A stretch of 55,459 nt of DNA. It comes from CAYUPI01 sp964446585. Lineage in GTDB: Bacteria > Verrucomicrobiota > Verrucomicrobiia > Limisphaerales > UBA8199. The stretch covers positions 1-55,459 of the forward strand of contig CAYUPI010000038.1 of the NCBI GenBank assembly GCA_964446585.1, read 5' to 3'. The notes under the pieces are model-generated. The model was not told the DNA's origin, searched no databases, and worked only from the letters and a program-made list of their open reading frames with translations. The position numbers were made by a program, and so were the translations under genes. Shown one piece after another: positions 50,676 through 55,459 of this stretch (its first letter is position 1; every line of letters begins with the position of its first letter).

Positions 50676-52019
50676 TCAGGCCTTGGCCAGCGGCACCATC
50701 GGCGGGTCCTTGAAGATGCTGTGACGGCTGGGCATCGGCGGCTCCAAGGTCCGGAATTGGCCAAACTTCATGGCTGAGCAATTGCTGTATAGATCCTCTG
50801 GCCCGTACGTGAACTTCGAGTCGCGCATCGCGTCCCACTCGACCTCAGCCCCGCTATAAGCGGCTTCCCGGCCCATGATAGCCGTGAGCGTACTGTCGGC
50901 GACCTGGGCCGCTTCGTTCAGCGGCTTGTCCTCAAGGATAGCCAGGATGAGATCCCGATGTTCGAGCACGTAGCCGTTGTCCTCTTTGATTCCGGTCGGC
51001 CTCCATACGGAGCCGTTGGTCGGCTTGAGGTAATTTCGGCCATCATGCAAATCGACCGTGCCGGCGGTGCCATGCGCGTGCTCGCTGACCGATCCCCACG
51101 ACCGCTTGACCTGCCCACAATAGGCATGAAGCTTCACACCACTGCGGTATTCATATTCGACGGCGAAATTGTCCCAGATTTCTCCCGATTGACCTTCCAA
51201 TTGCTGGCGCGCTCCCATACCCCAGCATTTGACTGGATGATCCTTCATCAGCCAATTGGCTACATCGAGATCATGCACGTGTTGCTCGCAGATGTGATCA
51301 CCACAGAGCCAAATGTAGTGGTACCAATTGCGAATCTGCCGCTCCAAATCCGTTGCGCCGTGATCGCCGCGATGCCAAATCGGGCCGGTGTTGACCCAGT
51401 AGGCGCGGAGCGAGCACAGATCGCCAATCGCGCCATCGTGAACGCGTTTGACCGTTTCGATGTAACTTGGCCGGTGGCGTCGTTGCGTGCCGGCGGCGAC
51501 CTTGAGGTTTTTCTTTTTGGATTCTTCGGCCGCGGCATAAACCATTCGGATGGTCGGTCCATCCACGGCAACGGGCTTTTCCATGAAAACATTTTTGCCG
51601 GCCTCAATGCAGGCCTTGAAATGCGGCGCGCGAAAACCTGGCGGCGTCGCCAGAATGGCATAGTTGACACCGGGAACCGCCAGCGCTTTTTGATAAGCGT
51701 CAAATCCGCTGAAACACATATTAGCCGGCACTCCGAAGTTGTCTTTGCCGCTTGCCGCTTTCTCCTGGAACATATCCGCCACCGCGACAATCTTGCCGTC
51801 TGCCGCGGTCATTTTGACGGCTTCGGTAAAATCCCGGCCTGCCCCGCTGCCACGTCCGCCCACTCCGATAATGACGGCGCGAATCGGTTGTTTGGTCTGC
51901 CCATGGAGAACGGCAGGAAAGTTCGCCACGGCGGCCGCTGAAGCGGCGGCGATCGAGGAGCGCTTCAGGAACTGACGGCGTGTGACGTCCGACGAGGAGC
52001 TGGTGAGATGATTTTGCAT
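50676..52019 (-). CDS. Tat-exported Gfo/Idh/MocA family oxidoreductase
   Basis: 447 residues from the ATG at 52019, with AAAGGG three nt upstream; a TTG at 52031 adds four. Twin-arginine signal TRRQFLKRSSIAAASAAAVA; nucleotide fold VIIGVGGRGSGAGRDF; family motif FMEKPVAVDGP; C-terminal sheet motif HDLDVANWLMKDHPVK. Only distantly similar to the copy at 7310. Such periplasmic paralogues are numerous in Verrucomicrobia and probably act on plant or algal sugars. Confidence 0.88.
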   Translation of the reverse strand: MQNHLTSSSSDVTRRQFLKRSSIAAASAAAVANFPAVLHGQTKQPIRAVIIGVGGRGSGAGRDFTEAVKMTAADGKIVAVADMFQEKAASGKDNFGVPANMCFSGFDAYQKALAVPGVNYAILATPPGFRAPHFKACIEAGKNVFMEKPVAVDGPTIRMVYAAAEESKKKNLKVAAGTQRRHRPSYIETVKRVHDGAIGDLCSLRAYWVNTGPIWHRGDHGATDLERQIRNWYHYIWLCGDHICEQHVHDLDVANWLMKDHPVKCWGMGARQQLEGQSGEIWDNFAVEYEYRSGVKLHAYCGQVKRSWGSVSEHAHGTAGTVDLHDGRNYLKPTNGSVWRPTGIKEDNGYVLEHRDLILAILEDKPLNEAAQVADSTLTAIMGREAAYSGAEVEWDAMRDSKFTYGPEDLYSNCSAMKFGQFRTLEPPMPSRHSIFKDPPMVPLAKA

Positions 52020-52117
52020 AGGCCCTTTCAAAGTTGTTCAAACTAAAGTCAGGCCCGCAGTCTGCGCTGAGAGCGGCGCGCGAAGCAATCCCAAAAGCGA
52101 GTCCCGTACCTGGCGGA

Positions 52118-52220
52118 GGGCGCCCGTCCCCGGGCGCAGCAATTCAGTCGAGGCGCGAGTGTTGAGGTTTACAACCGGGGGCGATCCTTTCTGTGTTGCT
52201 GCGCCCGAGGACGGGCGCCC
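52118..52220. repeat. paired REP-like palindromes in inverted orientation
   Basis: Two 25-bp arms (52118-52142 and 52196-52220) are inverted copies with 24 of 25 bases matching, 53 nt apart. Each arm contains its own hairpin GCGCCCG/CGGGCGC with a 4-nt loop. This is the layout of a bacterial interspersed mosaic element. It occupies the 212-nt gap between two minus-strand genes. Confidence 0.75.
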
Positions 52221-52231
52221 CCCGCGGTTCG

Positions 52232-53611
52232 TCAACGCGGCGGTCGCGGCGGCAAATTCGACGGCGGGATATTAATGGAATCGCCCGGTTTCAGGCGGCT
52301 CAAGTCCACGTTCGGATTGGCCGCCCGGAGAGCGGCGACGGGCACGCCATAGATCAGCGAAACCACCGACGCGTTATCTCCCGGTCGCACCACATACATC
52401 TTTTTCGGTGGCTGCGCGGGGACGTCGGTCGGCTCCGGCGGCAATTCCTGCCCCGTTGCGACTGCATTTGCCTTAAGTTGTTCCAGCTCGACCTTTTTCA
52501 GTTCGATGCCTTTCTGTTCCGGCGTCAGCGTCGGGTCGAGTCGAATGCGGTCTTGCTCGGAGGCTGAGGCCAGGTTGAGCTGGTAGATCACGCGGGCCGA
52601 GTCGGGCGAGCCGGACTCCTGGGCAGTCGCCACTGCGGCGCGGTAAAGGGGATCATGGAGGAGCATGTATTCCTCGTAACGTTTTGGTTCCAGGGCAAGT
52701 TTGATCGCGTTGTCTCGCTGATCTTCCAGGTTCTTTCTTTGCGCCACGCTGTTGGCATCTGTCGCGCCCCCTAGAAGTTGAATTTGTTCGTCAAGCAAAT
52801 CAGTGGCGCGAAACATCGCGCGGAATTCGTCGGGCGTGGCCGCGAAGTACTTGAGCTGGCCCAACTCATTGCGGAAATTGGTCGCGTTGTCGGAGTAACG
52901 CAACAGGTATTCCTCCAGCTCCGGAGGGGCGAGCACGCTCTGAAGTTCTGTGCGGGTCTGCTGGCGGATCTTGGCCAGCTCGGCGGGATCAGGATTCTTT
53001 CCCTCGCGCTTCTGGGCTTCAATGTACGCTTGGAGCCGGTCCTGCGAGCGGATATTGATTTCCTCGACTGCCTGTTTCGTCTCGGCGGGCAATGGACCCA
53101 GCACTGGTCCATCCAGCACAATGCCTGGACGCGATGGCCGCGGCAGGTTGACCAGGTCGCCTCCCTCCCAATTGGTCCCGAGCAATCGACCGAGTAAGAC
53201 GCGGCGTTCTTGCTCCAGCGCCTGCGTCTTTTCCGTCGCCACCCGGACTACGTTGCTGTCCGGCTCGCTGCGCCACCATTGCTGGCCAGACGTAACAATC
53301 TCCAGCGCCCGCCGGCGACTAAAGAGCGCGTTGACATCCGCGACAATTATGTCGCGGATGGTTTGTTCCGGACAACCGATATCCCGCAAATTCGCGATAT
53401 AGGTTGGGTAATCGGAGGACTCGAGATCGCGCCAGGAGAATAATTGGCGCCGGAACACGACGTTAGTTGTGGACGGACCAGAATACGGTCTTACTGTGGT
53501 CAGCGAGGACCGAGACCGTTCTTGAGCGAAATGCCGCGCGGTGAGGACCAACGCGGCGGCCAATGCGAGATTGACCCCGATTGAAACCAAAGCCAAAACG
53601 CGCCAGCGCAT
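52232..53611 (-). CDS. membrane-anchored LysM protein
   Basis: 459 residues. N-terminal TM 6-26 (LALVSIGVNLALAAALVLTA), a helical extracytoplasmic body (EELVRYSDN-type repeats; QAYIEAQKREGKNPDPAELA), a Pro-rich linker (PPEPTDVPAQPPKK), then a LysM domain at about 407-452 (YVVRPGDNASVVSLIYGVPV, LKPGDSINIPP) that should bind peptidoglycan. The body recalls Verrucomicrobial proteins of unknown role. Probably an envelope-spanning structural protein. Confidence 0.8.
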   Translation of the reverse strand: MRWRVLALVSIGVNLALAAALVLTARHFAQERSRSSLTTVRPYSGPSTTNVVFRRQLFSWRDLESSDYPTYIANLRDIGCPEQTIRDIIVADVNALFSRRRALEIVTSGQQWWRSEPDSNVVRVATEKTQALEQERRVLLGRLLGTNWEGGDLVNLPRPSRPGIVLDGPVLGPLPAETKQAVEEINIRSQDRLQAYIEAQKREGKNPDPAELAKIRQQTRTELQSVLAPPELEEYLLRYSDNATNFRNELGQLKYFAATPDEFRAMFRATDLLDEQIQLLGGATDANSVAQRKNLEDQRDNAIKLALEPKRYEEYMLLHDPLYRAAVATAQESGSPDSARVIYQLNLASASEQDRIRLDPTLTPEQKGIELKKVELEQLKANAVATGQELPPEPTDVPAQPPKKMYVVRPGDNASVVSLIYGVPVAALRAANPNVDLSRLKPGDSINIPPSNLPPRPPR

Positions 53612-53669
53612 ATACTTAGTTGCCTAAAATCCTGCCATAACCCGAAGGGGATCGCAAGCTGCCCTGAAC

Positions 53670-53742
53670 ATCCGAATTCCGAAGGCCGAAATCCCGTAAG
53701 GCGGGACGAAGCATGAAAAAAGTCCGAATTCCCGAATTGCAA
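53670..53742. repeat. short-word near-repeat (CCGAATTCC family) with a small hairpin
   Basis: ATCCGAATTCC, GAAGGCC, GAAATCCC, AAGTCCGAATTCCC and GAATTGC follow each other; TCCCG/CGGGA (53692-53706) forms a small hairpin. Between the LysM gene and the hydrolase gene. Confidence 0.55.
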
Positions 53743-53744
53743 AT

Positions 53745-54422
53745 TCACGAAGATAACGGTCTCCGATTCAGATGCCCAACAAACCACTCAGAGGCCATCC
53801 CCGCCACTTGTTCAAGCGTTCCCGGTTCTTCAAATAAATGCGTCGCGCCCGGAATGACCCGTAGCTCTTTTCGACATCGCAATCGATTGCAAGCTTCCTC
53901 GTTCAGTGCCAGCACCTGTGCGTCATACGCGCCCACAAGCAGAAGAGTGGCAGCCTTGACAGCCTCCAGCGCTTTTCCCGCCAGGTCCGGACGGCCACCT
54001 CGCGACACCACCGCGCTGATGACCTCGCCCAACTCAGAGGCGCCAACAAGCGCTGCGGCCGCGCCTGTGCTGGCACCGAAATACCCAAGGCTCAGGTTGC
54101 GGGCCGCTTGCTGCTCCTGGACCCAGCGGGTTGCTCCTACCAGGCGTCGCGCGAGAAATGGAATGTCAAACCTCAAATGCCGCGTATAAGCATCCGCTTC
54201 TTCCTCCTCGGCGGTCAACAGGTCGAATAGCATCGTCCCGACGCACGCCTGATGCAGGACTCGGGCAACGAATCGATTCCGGGGACTGTGCCGGCCGCTG
54301 CCACTCCCATGAGCGAACAACACAAGAGCCTGAGATTCTTCAGGGATGTTCAACTCCGCGCCCAGGCTGGCGTCATCCAGTCGTAGAGTGACTTCTGTGC
54401 CTGGCATGGAGTGCATTTTCAT
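53745..54422 (-). CDS. alpha/beta hydrolase (dienelactone-hydrolase-like)
   Basis: 225 residues from the ATG at 54422. Oxyanion region LVLFAHGSGSGRHSPRN, nucleophile Ser in LGYFGASTGAAAALVGA (G-x-S-x-G), Asp in VGAYDAQVLALNEEA and His in VIPGATHLFEEPG complete the triad. The upstream in-frame codons (LINAGFWSLDFGVWIL) come from a word repeat and were excluded. Elsewhere this family is often fused to or beside phosphoribosyltransferases; here it stands alone. Substrate unknown. Confidence 0.85.
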   Translation of the reverse strand: MKMHSMPGTEVTLRLDDASLGAELNIPEESQALVLFAHGSGSGRHSPRNRFVARVLHQACVGTMLFDLLTAEEEEADAYTRHLRFDIPFLARRLVGATRWVQEQQAARNLSLGYFGASTGAAAALVGASELGEVISAVVSRGGRPDLAGKALEAVKAATLLLVGAYDAQVLALNEEACNRLRCRKELRVIPGATHLFEEPGTLEQVAGMASEWFVGHLNRRPLSS

Positions 54423-54429
54423 AGACCAT

Positions 54430-54464
54430 AGAATCCAAACCCCAAAATCCAAACTCCAAAATCC
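54430..54464. repeat. short-word near-repeat (ATCCAAAC family)
   Basis: GAATCCAAAC, CCCAAA, ATCCAAAC, TCCAAA and ATCCTGC follow each other just upstream of the hydrolase start. Confidence 0.6.
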
Positions 54465-54592
54465 TGCATTGATCAGAGACTCACGTCGTCTCTTAGGCTT
54501 GGTACTTCGCACGATTTTCAGTGCCGATTCGCACTAGACGTGGCATCGTCGCGCCATTGTGGGACTAAACAAATCCAACCGCATCTAAACTA

Positions 54593-55393
54593 ATGAAACC
54601 CAGACCAACCAAGTCTTCAACCGCCGAACCCGCCCTTTCGGCGCGACGGGCGCTGACCCATTCTGAGTTGCTCCAGTTGAAGCGTTGCAACACGCCCGCC
54701 ATTTACAACGGCTGGGAGCAGATCACCCGGCGCAACGCCGCTGCCGACGCGTTCAACCCCGAAGAAACTCGTGATTTCATGCCGCAAATGGGTTCGATGG
54801 TCGGCTACGCGGTCACCCTTGTTATTCAGCCTGGTAATCTGGCACATCGCAAAGCCAATCCACGCGGCTGGGCCGAATACCGTCAATACGTCGCGTCCGT
54901 GCCTGGTCCAAAAATCGTCGTTGTTCAAGACCTCGACAAACCGCGCGTGTTCGGGTCCTTTTGGGGTGAAGTCAACAGTAACACGCATCGTGCCCTGGGT
55001 TGCGTCGGCACTATCACCGACGGCGCAATTCGGGACTTGGACGAGATGAATAATGCCGGCTTCAAGGCGCTGGCGAGACGACTCTGCGTCGGTCATGCGC
55101 ACGCTCACCCGGTTCGATGGAACTGCCCGGTCGAGGTTTTCGGCCGGACTGTGCAGCCCGGGCAATTGATTCATGCCGACAAACACGGCTTTCTGGCGAT
55201 CCCTCCGGAAGATGAGCAGAGGCTGCTTGCCGCCGCTCGGTTCATGGATGCTAACGAGTGCGACACAGTCATCTCTGCTGCCCGCAGCGCCTCAGGCAAA
55301 ACCACCGAGAAAATCCTGACTGACCTCAACGCTGCCTCCGACCTCTTCGCCAAGGCTGCCCGGGAGGAGTTCAAGCGCCGGGGCGAGTGGTGA
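54593..55393 (+). CDS. RraA-family protein (aldolase / demethylmenaquinone-methyltransferase-like fold)
   Basis: 266 residues. Fold signatures GCVGTITDGAIRDLDEM (T-D-G-x2-R-D) and GQLIHADKHGFLAIPPED (G-D-x3-A-D-x2-G pattern, with H in place of the first D). Members include RNase E inhibitor RraA and oxaloacetate/HMG aldolases; many Verrucomicrobial copies are probably metal-dependent aldolases. N-terminal extension of about 20 Ser/Thr/Ala-rich residues. The 66 nt after it to the window end hold nothing recognisable. Confidence 0.82.
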   Translation: MKPRPTKSSTAEPALSARRALTHSELLQLKRCNTPAIYNGWEQITRRNAAADAFNPEETRDFMPQMGSMVGYAVTLVIQPGNLAHRKANPRGWAEYRQYVASVPGPKIVVVQDLDKPRVFGSFWGEVNSNTHRALGCVGTITDGAIRDLDEMNNAGFKALARRLCVGHAHAHPVRWNCPVEVFGRTVQPGQLIHADKHGFLAIPPEDEQRLLAAARFMDANECDTVISAARSASGKTTEKILTDLNAASDLFAKAAREEFKRRGEW

Positions 55394-55459
55394 ACGGCCC
55401 TGGCTGGTAGCGTCAAGAGTTCTGTGTAAAAGCTGAGAGCGGGTGACGGGACCAATGGT

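Overview
The window looks like a chromosomal piece of a Verrucomicrobiota bacterium, most like the Pedosphaera/Limisphaerales soil lineages. The pointers are three prepilin-type H-X9-DG secretion proteins, Tat-exported Gfo/Idh/MocA oxidoreductases, a DUF6600 W-rich protein, a TM-tethered ECF sigma factor, and many palindromic and short-word repeats between genes. This is pattern recognition from translated sequence; no database search was run. No tRNA, rRNA, CRISPR array, transposase or phage gene was seen.

Layout. 1-4.4 kb: minus-strand genes for a GHL10-type glycosidase (cut by the edge), a DUF4404-like protein, thymidylate kinase, CysRS and an RluE-like pseudouridine synthase. 4.5-9.9 kb: secreted protein, prepilin-like protein, Gfo/Idh/MocA protein, transaldolase. 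10.1-16.1 kb: an envelope cluster (DUF6600, two lipoproteins) followed by an AlgB/KinB-like sigma-54 two-component pair. 16.1-19.8 kb: a Reg_prop/Y_Y_Y sensor kinase with its response regulator 3 nt downstream. 20-24.3 kb: prepilin-like protein, MOSC protein, serS-glgA. 24.5-29.5 kb: zinc-ribbon protein divergent from an SPFH-HTH fusion, then lepA-lepB. 29.6-37.4 kb: uncharacterised 484-residue protein, prepilin-like protein, hybrid PAS kinase, secreted protein, membrane zinc-ribbon protein. 37.5-44.3 kb: serine hydrolase, ECF sigma fused through a membrane helix to a large ectodomain, its convergent paralogue without sigma, a PadR regulator with a TatC-like membrane protein, cupin. 44.4-49.2 kb: two GNATs, a decayed gene, rpsP-khpA-trmD-rplS, hisS, HU/IHF. 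49.4-55.4 kb: ApbE, Gfo/Idh/MocA protein, LysM protein, alpha/beta hydrolase, RraA-like protein.

The most unusual items are: (1) a near-consensus, nearly leaderless promoter driving padR and a protein in which a permease-prefix-like domain is joined to what looks like TatC TM3-TM6 with its key Glu lost; (2) the membrane-tethered sigma factor whose ectodomain resembles the soluble tail of DUF2723 proteins and is duplicated next door; (3) eleven intergenic patches of short-word near-repeats, two of them running into coding frames; (4) a cloverleaf-like palindromic element before cysS and several REP-like hairpin elements.
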